A DNA stretch of 64,000 bases, taken from Arthrobacter sp. Its GTDB lineage: Bacteria; Actinomycetota; Actinomycetes; Actinomycetales; Micrococcaceae. A program made the translations under genes and the position numbers. The notes below the pieces were generated by a model, which was given only the letters and a program-made list of their open reading frames with translations, had not been told where the DNA came from and did not search any database. The stretch spans positions 124,001 through 188,000 of the forward strand of contig JAITLQ010000013.1 of NCBI GenBank assembly GCA_031277795.1, read 5' to 3'. Of this stretch, positions 1-8,055 are shown one piece after another; position 1 is the stretch's first letter; each line of letters starts with the position of its first letter.

Positions 1-32
1 ACCAGGGGTCCGCGCAGCGGCTGGGTGCTCAT
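1..32 (-). CDS. Possible 5' end of a divergent gene running off the window
   Basis: An ATG at 32-30 on the minus strand opens a frame that stays open to the window edge and reads MSTQPLRGPL. It would be divergent from the amidohydrolase and share the short region 33-149. Only about 10 codons are visible and no clear ribosome binding site precedes the ATG, so this is a weak call; the stretch could equally be non-coding. Confidence 0.2.
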   Translation of the reverse strand, partial: MSTQPLRGPL

Positions 33-83
33 GCGCACCACGCTAGCGGGCGACACCCGGCCCCGACCAGGGGTAAACGAACC

Positions 84-101
84 TTGTTCGCATCCGAACA
101 A
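84..101. promoter_or_regulatory. Inverted repeat, candidate operator
   Basis: TTGTTCG and CGAACAA form perfect 7-bp arms around a 4-nt centre. The site lies 48 bp upstream of the amidohydrolase ATG, in the putative divergent promoter region. Arm length and spacing suit a dimeric repressor. The cognate regulator is not known. Confidence 0.4.
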
Positions 102-149
102 CGACAAGGAACCCTGGGCATCGTCGCACGTTTGGGATACCATTTTCGC

Positions 150-1343
150 ATGACCGAGCCACGTACCTGGACCCTCTCCAACATCCGCCCCCTCCGCGGC
201 GACGCCGTCGATGTCCGCATCGAGGACGGCCTCATCGCCGCGATCGAACCGCACACCGGCGCCCCGGCGGCCGGCGCCGTCGACGGCAAGGGCCTGCTCG
301 CCCTGCCCGGATTCATCAACGCGCACGCGCACGTCGACAAGTCCTGGTGGGGCCGCGGCTGGGTCTCCTACGGCGGCGAGAACACCACGCAGGGGCGCAT
401 CGCCCACGAGCGCGCCCACCGAGACGGCCTCGGCATCCCTTCGGAGGACGGCACCCGCACGATCCTGGGCGAGTTCCTGCGCCACGGCACCACCGCCACC
501 CGCTCCCACGTCGACGTGGACCTCGGCGTGGGCCTGCGCGGGCTCGAGCACGTCCGTGCCGCGGCCGAGTCCCTCGGCGGGGCCATCGACGTGGAGCTCG
601 TGGCCTTCCCGCAGGACGGCGTCCTGCGCCGGCCCGGCGTCGTGAAGCTGCTCGAGGAGGCGGCGCAGCTGGGCGTCTCCAGCATTGGCGGCCTGGACCC
701 GGCCGGCATCGATCGTGATCCGGTGGGCCAGCTCGATGCGCTCTTCGACATCGTTGAGCGCACCGGCGTCGGCCTCGACCTGCACCTGCACGACCCGCGC
801 GAGCTCGGGGCCTTCCAGATCGAGCTCATCGCCGAGCGGACCATCGCCGCCGGCGCGCAGGGGCGCGTCAACGTGGCGCACGGCTTTGCCCTGGGCGACC
901 TGGCCCCCGGCGCGCAGGAGGAGCTGCTCGGCAAGGTCGCCGAGGCCGGCATCAGCTGGACCACCGTGGCCCCCGTGCGTAGCGCGCCGCTGCCGTGGCG
1001 CCGCATGCGCGAGCTCGGCGTCGGCATCGGCCTTGGCACCGACGGCATCCGCGATCTGTGGAACCCCTTCGGCGACGGCGACCTGCTCAAGATCGCCCTA
1101 CAGTTCGTGCGCGTCAACGGCCTGCGCACCGACGAGGATCTCGCCTACGCCGTGGAGCTCGCCGGGCCGCTCGCCGCCCCGTTTGTGCATCGCGAGGCAA
1201 AGGGCCTGGAGGTGGGCGCGCGGGCCGACGTGGTGCTCGTCGACGCCCTCAACGTCCAGGACGCCCTGGTCCGCACGCCCGTGCGCGAGCTGGTCGTGGC
1301 CGGCGGCCGGGTCGTGGCGGAGCGCGGCGAACTGCTCGTCTGA
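150..1343 (+). CDS. Amidohydrolase family protein (cytosine-deaminase-like)
   Basis: This 397-residue metal-dependent hydrolase belongs to the amidohydrolase superfamily and probably hydrolyses a cyclic amide or deaminates a heterocycle in the cytoplasm. Visible signatures are NAHAHVDK near residues 57-64 (metal ligands H59 and H61), DLHLHD near 210, NVAHG near 240 and GLGTDG near 292-297, the metal-binding Asp region. The HxHxDK form resembles cytosine and N-isopropylammelide deaminases, but the substrate cannot be read. An upstream in-frame ATG at 84 would add 22 non-family-like residues and would overlap the inverted repeat at 84-101, so 150 is preferred. A GntR gene converges on it. Confidence 0.8.
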   Translation: MTEPRTWTLSNIRPLRGDAVDVRIEDGLIAAIEPHTGAPAAGAVDGKGLLALPGFINAHAHVDKSWWGRGWVSYGGENTTQGRIAHERAHRDGLGIPSEDGTRTILGEFLRHGTTATRSHVDVDLGVGLRGLEHVRAAAESLGGAIDVELVAFPQDGVLRRPGVVKLLEEAAQLGVSSIGGLDPAGIDRDPVGQLDALFDIVERTGVGLDLHLHDPRELGAFQIELIAERTIAAGAQGRVNVAHGFALGDLAPGAQEELLGKVAEAGISWTTVAPVRSAPLPWRRMRELGVGIGLGTDGIRDLWNPFGDGDLLKIALQFVRVNGLRTDEDLAYAVELAGPLAAPFVHREAKGLEVGARADVVLVDALNVQDALVRTPVRELVVAGGRVVAERGELLV

Positions 1344-1463
1344 GCGGCGTCCGCCCCGGCTTCCGCCTCGTCCGAACGCCCGCGGCCTGCGGGTCGGCGA
1401 GCCGGCCGGTTTCCCGACCGAGCCGTCGTCGCTCCCGGCCCACCCGGGCCGGGAGCGCGGCCA

Positions 1464-1475
1464 CCCGACGTCGGG
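1464..1475. terminator. CCCGACGTCGGG palindrome between convergent genes
   Basis: A perfect 12-bp palindrome lies between the amidohydrolase stop and the GntR stop. The same 12-mer sits between another convergent pair at 30369-30380, and longer stems built on CCCGACGGCG occur elsewhere in the window. It is probably part of a bidirectional terminator, although no T-run follows. Confidence 0.35.
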
Positions 1476-1478
1476 CGT

Positions 1479-2138
1479 CTATGCGGTGACGTGCGCGGCC
1501 CGGCCGTGCTCCGCGGCGCGGCGGGCGCTCGAGACGAGGTGTTCCTCGGCGAGCGCGCGGGCGCGCTCGGGGTCGCCGGCCTCGATCGCAGCGTAGAGCT
1601 CCTCGTGCTCGTCGGTCACGGCGAGCAGATCGTCGTGCTGGGAGAGCATCCAGCGCAGGCGCGAGGCGAGCAGCGCGCCGATCTCCCCCACGAGGCCGTT
1701 GGGGCTCAGCTCGAGCGCCACGGTGTGGAAGGCGGCCGCCTCGCGGTGGGAGGCCGCCACGTCCGCGCGGCTCGCGGCCTCGGCGTGGCGGCTCAGGATG
1801 GCGCGCAGGCGCTCGAGGTCCTCGGCGGTGTGCGACGCGGCGAGACCGGCGAAGGCGAGCGGCTCCAGGGCCACGCGCACCTGCTGCAGGTCATCGATGT
1901 CGGCCTCGGAGAACTCGCGGACCACGGCCCACGTGCGCGGGCGCGGCGTCACGAGCCCCTCGTTGGTCAGCGCGCGCAGCGCCTCGCGGATGGGCAGGCG
2001 AGAGACGCCGAGCTCGGCGGCCAGGTCGCGCTCCACGAGCCGCGAGCCGGGCAGGCGTTCGCCGTCCACGATCTGGTCGCGCAGCGTGGCGGCCGCGCGC
2101 TCTGCCTCGGAGGCCGAGCCGTCCCCAGTGGTTTTCAT
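1479..2138 (-). CDS. GntR-family transcriptional regulator (FadR/FCD type)
   Basis: This is a 219-residue cytoplasmic DNA-binding protein. A winged-helix GntR domain spans about residues 15-80, with the recognition segment LAAELGVSRLPIREALR and the wing after LTNEGLV. A C-terminal all-helical FCD domain follows; this fold usually binds a small carboxylate, often through a metal held by His residues, and several His residues are present (RHAEA, SHREAAAFH). The ATG at 2138 was chosen because GGAAGG lies just upstream; a further upstream ATG adds non-conserved sequence. A 15-bp inverted repeat overlaps the ribosome binding site and suggests autoregulation. It may control the convergent amidohydrolase gene. 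Confidence 0.85.
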   Translation of the reverse strand: MKTTGDGSASEAERAAATLRDQIVDGERLPGSRLVERDLAAELGVSRLPIREALRALTNEGLVTPRPRTWAVVREFSEADIDDLQQVRVALEPLAFAGLAASHTAEDLERLRAILSRHAEAASRADVAASHREAAAFHTVALELSPNGLVGEIGALLASRLRWMLSQHDDLLAVTDEHEELYAAIEAGDPERARALAEEHLVSSARRAAEHGRAAHVTA

Positions 2139-2147
2139 GCCTGCATC

Positions 2148-2162
2148 CTTCCACGGTGGAAG
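2148..2162. promoter_or_regulatory. Inverted repeat over the GntR ribosome binding site
   Basis: CTTCCAC-G-GTGGAAG is a perfect inverted repeat with 7-bp arms around one central base. It lies 10 bp before the GntR start codon and includes its Shine-Dalgarno sequence. It is a candidate autorepression operator for the GntR protein. Confidence 0.45.
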
Positions 2163-2173
2163 TCTTGCTCGGT

Positions 2174-2319
2174 GCGCGCCGCGCAGGGCGGGTGCCCCGG
2201 CCCGACCCTCCATACTGCTTGATCGCTTCAGAGCGGCCCGAAGGTTGCGGCAGTTCTGCAGCGTTCCGGCAGTTCTGTGGGATCCGGACGCCGACGGCGC
2301 GCCGCGCAGGGCGGGCGCC
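2174..2319. repeat. Short direct repeat in the GntR/mpg intergenic region
   Basis: A 23-bp G+C-rich unit containing CGCGCAGGGCGGG occurs at 2174-2196 and 2297-2319 with 22 of 23 bases identical, 123 bp apart. Between them CGGCAGTTCTG also appears twice. The second copy touches the mpg stop codon. Function is unknown; it may reflect a local duplication. Confidence 0.4.
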
Positions 2320-2897
2320 TAAGGCCGCTTGGCCTTGACCGAGACGTAGGTCGACTCTGCGTCGTAGAACCGCCGCGGCAGCTCGGCGGCCTTGCTGATC
2401 CCGATCCGGGTGGTGACCACCACCCGCTCGGGGGCCAGCGGTTCCCGCGCGATCAGGCGCAAGGGCGGCAGGGCGACGTCGTGCCCCGACATCCCCACCT
2501 CGATCCCGAGCGCCTGGCCCAGCTTCCCCGGCCCGTTCGTCAGGGCGCGGCCGTCCTGGCCTCGCAGGCGGCGCATGGTCTCGAGGCCCTCGAGCGGCTC
2601 GGCGGCGCGCAGGAGCACCCCCTCTCCCACGCCCTCGCGCCCCACCACGATGTTCAGGCACGAGTGGATCCCGTAGCTCAGGTAGACGTAGGCGTGGCCG
2701 GCGGAGAGGAACATCGCCGCGTTGCGGGGCGTGCGGCCGTTGAATGTGTGGCTGGCCGGGTCGTCCTGCGAATACGCCTCGGTCTCCACGATCTTGACGC
2801 GCAGGGTGTCCGGGCCCAGCGTGCGCTCGAGCTCGCAGCCGAGCAGGCGGCGCGCGGCCTCCGGGGCGGGGAGGCGCAGCCAAGAGAAGTCGTCCAT
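2319..2897 (-). CDS. mpg: DNA-3-methyladenine glycosylase (AAG/MPG family)
   Basis: This 192-residue base-excision repair enzyme flips out and excises alkylated purines such as 3-methyladenine. It shows the AAG family pattern: VETEAYSQDDPASH (with the catalytic Glu region) near residues 37-50, the TPRNAAMFLSAGHAYVYLSYG segment near 56-75, LNIVVG, VLLRAAEP and LTNGPGKLGQALGI. The length is normal for the bacterial family. It stands alone, downstream of a strong hairpin that probably separates it from the MFS gene on the same strand. Confidence 0.93.
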   Translation of the reverse strand: MDDFSWLRLPAPEAARRLLGCELERTLGPDTLRVKIVETEAYSQDDPASHTFNGRTPRNAAMFLSAGHAYVYLSYGIHSCLNIVVGREGVGEGVLLRAAEPLEGLETMRRLRGQDGRALTNGPGKLGQALGIEVGMSGHDVALPPLRLIAREPLAPERVVVTTRIGISKAAELPRRFYDAESTYVSVKAKRP

Positions 2898-2933
2898 GCC
2901 TCGAGAGCCTACGGGCCGCTCTCACCAAGGAAT

Positions 2934-2992
2934 GAGGCGGGAACGGTGCTTTGAGGCGGGATTTCTCCGCCTCACAGCACCGTTCCCGCCTC
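2934..2992. terminator. Very strong 26-bp-arm hairpin
   Basis: Arms of 26 nt pair with one mismatch around a 7-nt loop, and each arm contains the unit GAGGCGG twice. It follows the MFS stop and precedes the mpg start, so it probably ends the acyl-CoA cluster transcript. There is no T-run on the minus-strand side. The near-perfect arms would also suit a small palindromic element. Confidence 0.7.
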
Positions 2993-3017
2993 AAAGCCGG
3001 CGGCTCATCGCGTGGAC

Positions 3018-4625
3018 TCAGTCGCGGACGAGGTCCCCGTCCTGCGCCTGGCTCGCCGTGGCATGCCGCCCGGCGGCCTGCGCCGGAGGGGCGGAAACGC
3101 CCGACGCCGCGGCGCCCGTCACGCCCGACGCCTCCCGGGTGCCGGCGGCCACGGCGGCCGCCTCGCCCCGGTCCTCGCCCAGGCTCCCGCCCGAGGCCCC
3201 CGGCGGGTTCCACTGCGCCGGGTTCTTGCGCAGCAGGAGCGCCAGCACGGCGGCGAGCGCGCCGAGCACCACGAGCAGCCAGTAGCCGGTCCGGAAGCCG
3301 GAGGTGCCAGTCAACGTGGTGGCCGGGTCGTAGGCCGTGGCCAGGATGTAGGCCATGACCGCGGTGGCCGTGGACTGCCCGATGTTGCGGATCATGGTGT
3401 TGGCGCCCGTGACCTCGCTGGAGTGGGACTCCGGCACGGCCTCGAAGAGCACGTTCGGCAGGGCGCCGTAGAAGAGCGAGATGCCGATCGCCTGGACGAT
3501 CGTCGCCACCATGAAGATGGGGAAGTTGCCGAAGGTCAGCACCAGGATGAGCGAGGGCAGCGTCAAGAGGATGATGCCGCTGAAAAACACGACGCGCGCG
3601 CCGAGCTTCTTGGAGAGATAGCCGCCCACGGGGCTCAGGGCGAAGCCAACGAGCGCCGCAACGCAGCTCATGGCCCCGGAGAAGGACGGGCTCATGCCCT
3701 GACCCACCTCGGTGATGGGGGCCTTGGGGTACTGGCTCAGCATCGACTGCAGCACGCCGTTGCCGCCCACGGGGCCGATCGCCGCCACGAAGGTGACGAT
3801 CATGGTGATGGCGATGTGGCGGTTCTTGAACATGCGGATGTTCACGATCGGGTTGGCCGCCTTGAGCTCCCAAAACACCCAGATCACGGCGGCGATCACG
3901 GCGATCGCGACGAGTCCAAGGAAGTTCAGGGACCCGAAGCCCGTCTTGCCAGCCGAGGAGAGGCCGAGCAGCAGGCACGTCACGGCGACGGGCAGCAGCA
4001 CGGCACCGAGGACGTCGATGCGCTGGCGCTGCACCTCGCCGGCGTCGCGCGGGATCACGAACCACACGGCCAGGAGGCCGAGCACGGCCAGCACCGCGGC
4101 GCAGATGAAGATCGCGTGCCAGCTGAAGAGGTCGATCACCGCACCGGCGGCCAGCGCGCCGAAGGCACCGGCGATGAGCGCGGAGGCGCCGATCATCGAC
4201 AGGCCCACCTGCACCTTGTCCTTCGCGAGGTGCTCGCGGGCCAGGCCGAAGGCCAGGGCCATGACGGCGCCCGTGGCGCCCTGGATGCCGCGGCCGATGA
4301 TGACGGCGGCGAGGCTGCCGCCGATCATCGAGACCACCGAGCCCACGAGGGCCAGGAACAGCACCACGAGCATGACCTTCTTGCGACCGTAGAGATCACC
4401 CAGGCGCCCGCCCAGCGCGGCGCAGGACGCCGAGACCAGCAGGTAGGCCGTGACCACCCACGCCACCGTGTTGGTGTCGGCGTGGAAATCCTTGATGAGG
4501 GTGGGAATCGCCACGTACATCATGGACAGCTCGAACGCGCTGACCACCTCGGCGAGGATCAAAACAGAGAGTACTGCGGCAAAACTGCGCGGGCGCGTCG
4601 CGGCCCGCTTGCTTTCAAGCGACAC
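3018..4625 (-). CDS. MFS transporter, DHA2 (14-helix) type
   Basis: This integral membrane permease of about 535 residues has 14 predicted helices, like QacA/EmrB drug:proton antiporters, although solute uptake is also possible. It shows the loop 2-3 motif GGRLGDLYGRKKVM, an RGIQGATGAVMALAFGL segment (motif C region of DHA2 members) and a long disordered Ala/Gly tail of about 60 residues. The GTG at 4625 is preferred because AAGGAG lies 6 nt upstream; the ATG two codons earlier would touch that Shine-Dalgarno. It is the last gene of the minus-strand acyl-CoA cluster and is separated from the ALDH gene by hairpins. It may move the pathway substrate or export a toxic intermediate. Confidence 0.85.
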   Translation of the reverse strand: MSLESKRAATRPRSFAAVLSVLILAEVVSAFELSMMYVAIPTLIKDFHADTNTVAWVVTAYLLVSASCAALGGRLGDLYGRKKVMLVVLFLALVGSVVSMIGGSLAAVIIGRGIQGATGAVMALAFGLAREHLAKDKVQVGLSMIGASALIAGAFGALAAGAVIDLFSWHAIFICAAVLAVLGLLAVWFVIPRDAGEVQRQRIDVLGAVLLPVAVTCLLLGLSSAGKTGFGSLNFLGLVAIAVIAAVIWVFWELKAANPIVNIRMFKNRHIAITMIVTFVAAIGPVGGNGVLQSMLSQYPKAPITEVGQGMSPSFSGAMSCVAALVGFALSPVGGYLSKKLGARVVFFSGIILLTLPSLILVLTFGNFPIFMVATIVQAIGISLFYGALPNVLFEAVPESHSSEVTGANTMIRNIGQSTATAVMAYILATAYDPATTLTGTSGFRTGYWLLVVLGALAAVLALLLRKNPAQWNPPGASGGSLGEDRGEAAAVAAGTREASGVTGAAASGVSAPPAQAAGRHATASQAQDGDLVRD

Positions 4626-4647
4626 GATCATCTCCTTCTCGTCTTGG

Positions 4648-4677
4648 CCGGCGGCCGGCCTCCTTGCCGGCCGCCGG
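4648..4677. terminator. Hairpin in the ALDH/MFS intergenic region
   Basis: CCGGCGGCCGGC and GCCGGCCGCCGG form perfect 12-bp arms around a 6-nt loop, 22 bp upstream of the MFS start. It may attenuate readthrough from the upstream ALDH gene or act as a leader structure. Confidence 0.5.
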
Positions 4678-4787
4678 TACTGCCACTGCTTCTTCGGTGC
4701 TGCTCCCCCGGTTTCTGCTGTGCTGCTTCGCTGCGGCGGCGCTCCCCGCCGCCCCGGCCACCGCGGGCCACCGCTGGCCCCGCGGGT

Positions 4788-4805
4788 CCCGCTGGCCCCA
4801 GCGGG
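4788..4805. terminator. Hairpin downstream of the ALDH gene
   Basis: CCCGCTGG and CCAGCGGG are perfect 8-bp arms with a 2-nt centre, about 50 bp past the ALDH stop codon. It is a likely partial terminator within the G+C-rich spacer 4626-4853. Confidence 0.4.
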
Positions 4806-4853
4806 CCCCAACGGGCCGCCGCGACACCGCGCGGCGGCCCGCTGACGGTGCGA

Positions 4854-6341
4854 CTACTCCGCGGCCCCCACGGCCACGGCCACCGACTTGGTCCAGAGGA
4901 ACTCCTCCAGGCCCTCGATGCCGCCCTCGCGGCCCACGCCGGACAGGCCGATCCCGCCAAACGGCAGGGCCACGCCGGCGGGCTGGGCGCCGTTGACCAT
5001 GACGCCGCCGGTGCGCATGGCCTCGGTGACGCGCGTGATGCGCCCGGCGTCGGCCGTCCACAGGTAGCCGGAGAGGCCGTAGTCGGTGCTGTTGGAGAGG
5101 GCGATCGCCTCGGCCTCGTCCTCGAAGGGCGTGATCGAGAGGACGGGCCCGAAGACCTCCTGCGTGAACAGCTCGGACTCCGGGGCCACGTCGCCGAACA
5201 CGGTGGGGGCGAAGAAGTAGCCATCGGCCAGCTCCCCGCCCAGGCGGGTGCCGCCCGTGAGCAGCGTGGCCCCCTCCTCGGAGGCCCGCTGGATCATCCC
5301 GGAGATGCGCTCCACGGCGGCGGCGTTGATGACCGGCCCGGAGAGCACGCCGTGGGAGAGCGGATCGCCCACCACAAACGAGGAGGCGATCGCCGCGACC
5401 TTGGCCGAGACCTCCTCGTACACGGAGCGCTGCACCAGCATGCGCGTGGGGAACGCGCAGCCCTGGCCCGTCTGCAGCCCCACGGACATGAAGGCGGCGA
5501 ACTGCGCCGCGGCGTCGAGGTCGGCGTCCTCGAACACGATGTTGGCGCTCTTGCCGCCCAGCTCCAGCGTGTAGGGCTTGAAGCTCTCGAGGCAGCCGGC
5601 GGCGATGATGCCGGCCGTCGTGGGCCCGCCCGTGAAGGTGATCTTGCCGATCTTGGGGTGGCGCACCAGGCGGTTGCCCGCCTCGCGATCGCCGGGCAGC
5701 ACGTTGATGACGCCGGCCGGGACGCCGGCCCGCTCGGCCAGGTCGGCGAAGAGCATGGCGCAGAACGGGGTCAGCGCGGAGGGCTTGACGATCACGGCGT
5801 TGCCGGCGGCCAGCGCCGGCGGGATCTTCATGGCCAGCGACATGAGCGGGGCGTTCCACGTGATGATCACGCCGATGATCCCGTAGGGCTGGCGCAGCGT
5901 GTAGCCGAACTCTCCGCCGGAGTTCCCGTGCTGCGCCACGCGGCCCAGCGGCACCTTGTCCGCCCAGCCGGCGTAGAAGCGCGTCCACTCGCCGGCCGCG
6001 GCGACGGCGGCGCCGCCCATATCGATGGGCGTGCCGTTATCCAGGGCGCCGCGCAGGGCGAAGTCCTCGGCGTGCGCCTCGATGAGATCGGCGAGCCGGT
6101 GCAGGATCGCCGCGCGCTCCGGTCCGCGCAGCGCCTGCCACGCGGCCTGGCCGGCCAGCGCCGCCTCGACGGCTTCGTCCACCTCGGCCGCGCCGGCCAG
6201 GGGGATGATCGCGTCCACGCGGCCCGTGGCCGGGTTGATGTGCTCTGCCGTGGCGGCACCCGTGGCGCGGCGCTCGGCGCCGATCCGCAGGGTGACCTCC
6301 GGCACGACGACGGCGGCCTGGGTCAGGGCGGGCGCGCTCAT
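4854..6341 (-). CDS. NAD(P)-dependent aldehyde dehydrogenase
   Basis: This 495-residue cytoplasmic enzyme of the ALDH superfamily oxidises an aldehyde to an acid. Conserved features are TWNAPL (oxyanion Asn163), the Rossmann segment ITFTGGPTTAG near 234-243, the general base E260 in LELGGKS and the nucleophile C295 in TGQGCAFPTR. The C-terminal EVFGPVLSITPF and LPFGG signatures are also present, and the length is typical. Its ATG overlaps the stop of the DUF35 gene (ATGA, 6338-6341), so the two are translationally coupled. That coupling suggests it oxidises an aldehyde released by the thiolase-fold/DUF35 pair. Confidence 0.92.
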   Translation of the reverse strand: MSAPALTQAAVVVPEVTLRIGAERRATGAATAEHINPATGRVDAIIPLAGAAEVDEAVEAALAGQAAWQALRGPERAAILHRLADLIEAHAEDFALRGALDNGTPIDMGGAAVAAAGEWTRFYAGWADKVPLGRVAQHGNSGGEFGYTLRQPYGIIGVIITWNAPLMSLAMKIPPALAAGNAVIVKPSALTPFCAMLFADLAERAGVPAGVINVLPGDREAGNRLVRHPKIGKITFTGGPTTAGIIAAGCLESFKPYTLELGGKSANIVFEDADLDAAAQFAAFMSVGLQTGQGCAFPTRMLVQRSVYEEVSAKVAAIASSFVVGDPLSHGVLSGPVINAAAVERISGMIQRASEEGATLLTGGTRLGGELADGYFFAPTVFGDVAPESELFTQEVFGPVLSITPFEDEAEAIALSNSTDYGLSGYLWTADAGRITRVTEAMRTGGVMVNGAQPAGVALPFGGIGLSGVGREGGIEGLEEFLWTKSVAVAVGAAE

Positions 6342-6835
6342 GCCCCGGCCTGCTCACCGTTGGCGGCGCCGTCGGCGCCCGAGCCGGCGGCAGCGGCGTC
6401 GTCGTTCGCTGCCACCAGCGGCTCGGCCGGCTCGTAGTAGAGCATCGTGATCTCATCCTCCGGGAGGTGCCGGAAGACGGGCTTGACGCGCAGGCCGACG
6501 CGCAGCGCGGCGGGATCGGCGTTGACGATCTGTGTGGAGAAGCGCGGCCCCTCGTCCCACTGGACCACGGCCAGGACGGAGGGCACCTCGTCGGCGAACA
6601 TCGGCGCCACGGGGCGCGTGGCGATCGTGTAGGTGTAGAGCGTGCCGAGGCCCGAGATCTCGCGCCACTCGAGGTCATCCGCGAGGGTGTGGGGCGCCAG
6701 GATGCGCGGGTAGAAGATGTACGCGTCGGAGGAGGGCGAGTACTGGATGCGCACCTTCTCCTCGGCCAGGCCGTCCCAGAAGGGCTGGGAGACCGGGGTG
6801 GGAACCGGGCGGGGCTTGGTCAGCTGGAAGTCCAT
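6338..6835 (-). CDS. DUF35 OB-fold protein (acyl-CoA-binding, thiolase partner) with degenerate zinc ribbon
   Basis: This is a 165-residue protein. DUF35 proteins carry an N-terminal rubredoxin-like zinc ribbon and an OB fold and form complexes with thiolase-fold enzymes, such as ChsH2 with Ltp2 in steroid side-chain cleavage. The N-terminal helix QPFWDGLAEEKVRIQYS and the OB-fold segment GLGTLYTYTIATRPV are clear. At the four zinc-ligand positions (usual CxxC...CPxC) this protein has Tyr, Ser, Ala and His, so no zinc site remains. The C-terminal 25 residues are Ala/Gly rich. It lies 14 bp after the thiolase-fold gene and overlaps the ALDH gene, which implies a three-gene unit. Confidence 0.82.
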   Translation of the reverse strand: MDFQLTKPRPVPTPVSQPFWDGLAEEKVRIQYSPSSDAYIFYPRILAPHTLADDLEWREISGLGTLYTYTIATRPVAPMFADEVPSVLAVVQWDEGPRFSTQIVNADPAALRVGLRVKPVFRHLPEDEITMLYYEPAEPLVAANDDAAAAGSGADGAANGEQAGA

Positions 6836-6849
6836 GGTGTGTTCCTTTC

Positions 6850-8055
6850 TCACTCGCCCTGCAGGACCAGCGCGGTCTGCTCGGACATGATGCCGCCGTT
6901 GCCGGAGACGAAGGCGCGGTGGCAATCGGCCACCTGGGCCTCGCCGGCGCGGCCCTGGATCTGGCGCACGGCGTCGATGACGTGGTGCATGCCGCCGGCC
7001 ACGCCGGGCTGGCCGAAGGAGAGCTGCCCGCCCGCGGTGTTCATGGGGAAGTCGCCGCGGAAGGTCAGGTCGTGATCGCGGACGAAGGCCATGCCCTCGC
7101 CCTTCTTGCAGAAGCCGGCGTCCTCGAGGGACATCAGCACGGTGATGGAGTAGCAGTCGTAGATGGAGACCATGTCCATGTCGGAGCGCTGCAGGCCGGA
7201 CATGGAGAACGCGGACTCGGCGGCCTTGACCATGGGCGAGTGCATGAGGTCCGTGGCGTAGGTGGGCGTCTTGTAGGGGACGTGCTCGCCGAAGCCCTTG
7301 ATCCACACGGGGCGGTTCTTGGACTTCTTGGCCAGGCGCGGGTTGCCGATGACCACGGCGGCGCCGCCCTGGCAGGGCATGACGATCTCCAGCTTGTGCA
7401 GCGGATCCGCGACCATGCCGGAGTTCAGGACGTCGTCCACCGTGATGGGCTGGCCGTAGAACACGGCGTCCGGGGTGGCGCAGGCGTTGGTGCGTTGGTC
7501 AACGCAGATCTTGGCCATGGCGCGCTCGTCGTAGCCGTACTCGTGGCCGTAGCGGCGGGCGATCTGCGCGTAGGGGCCGTTCTGTCCCAGATTGCCGTAG
7601 GGGATCTCGAATTCCGCCTGGGGCGAGCCGTAGCGGTTGGAGGAGGCCCCGTAGAGCATCTGGTCGTCCCACGGCATGGCCTTGCGCTCGCTCTGCGGCG
7701 TCAGGTGGGTGCCGGGGAAGGTCACGAGGACGGCCTCGCACAGGCCCAGCTCCACGGCGGCGGCCGCGCGCCACACGGCGGCGGCGCTGCCGGCGCCGCC
7801 GAGGTCGACGATCTCGGCGAAGTTGGCGTCGATGCCGAGGTACTCCGTGATGGTGGAGGGGATGAAGGAGGGCGCCTCGTTGATCTGCGGCGTGACGATG
7901 CCGTCGATGTCGGTGGCCTCCAGGCCGGCGTCCTTGAGCGCCGCGGCGCTGAGCTCGGCCCACTGCTCGATCATGAAGCGGGCCGGGCGGGCCGGCTTGC
8001 GCTCGGGGGGCAGTTCAACAAAACCGAGGATGGCTGCTTCGCCTCGAAGTCCCAT
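6850..8055 (-). CDS. Thiolase-fold protein of the SCP-x/Ltp2 type, lacking the usual nucleophilic Cys
   Basis: This 401-residue thiolase-superfamily protein shows LGIDANFAEIVDLGGAGSAAAVW near residues 73-95, where canonical thiolases carry their acyl-accepting Cys (CASG). Here the position reads GGAGS. The segments VSIYDCYSITVLMSLEDAGFC, MNTAGGQLSFGQPGVAGG and DCHRAFVSGNGG match SCP-x and steroid-aldolase-like members. With an adjacent DUF35 partner, it is more likely an aldolase acting on a beta-hydroxyacyl-CoA than a true thiolase; the Tyr-rich loop is where the Ltp2 catalytic tyrosines are expected. That function is inferred. The DUF35 gene follows after 14 bp and a TetR gene precedes it. 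Confidence 0.85.
   Translation of the reverse strand: MGLRGEAAILGFVELPPERKPARPARFMIEQWAELSAAALKDAGLEATDIDGIVTPQINEAPSFIPSTITEYLGIDANFAEIVDLGGAGSAAAVWRAAAAVELGLCEAVLVTFPGTHLTPQSERKAMPWDDQMLYGASSNRYGSPQAEFEIPYGNLGQNGPYAQIARRYGHEYGYDERAMAKICVDQRTNACATPDAVFYGQPITVDDVLNSGMVADPLHKLEIVMPCQGGAAVVIGNPRLAKKSKNRPVWIKGFGEHVPYKTPTYATDLMHSPMVKAAESAFSMSGLQRSDMDMVSIYDCYSITVLMSLEDAGFCKKGEGMAFVRDHDLTFRGDFPMNTAGGQLSFGQPGVAGGMHHVIDAVRQIQGRAGEAQVADCHRAFVSGNGGIMSEQTALVLQGE

Noticed and set aside
150-1343. Naming the amidohydrolase as cytosine deaminase (codA)
   Set aside because: The motifs fit the wider cytosine-deaminase-like group, but substrate-determining residues could not be assigned, so no gene symbol is given.
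3012-6437. A 1141-codon open frame on the plus strand
   Set aside because: It is antisense to the MFS and ALDH genes. Its composition is the His/Asp/Arg/Gly-rich kind expected from reading G+C-rich genes backwards, with no family motif.
6850-8055. Calling the protein a beta-ketothiolase
   Set aside because: The position of the nucleophilic Cys reads GGAGS, and the DUF35/ALDH context points to aldolase-like chemistry.
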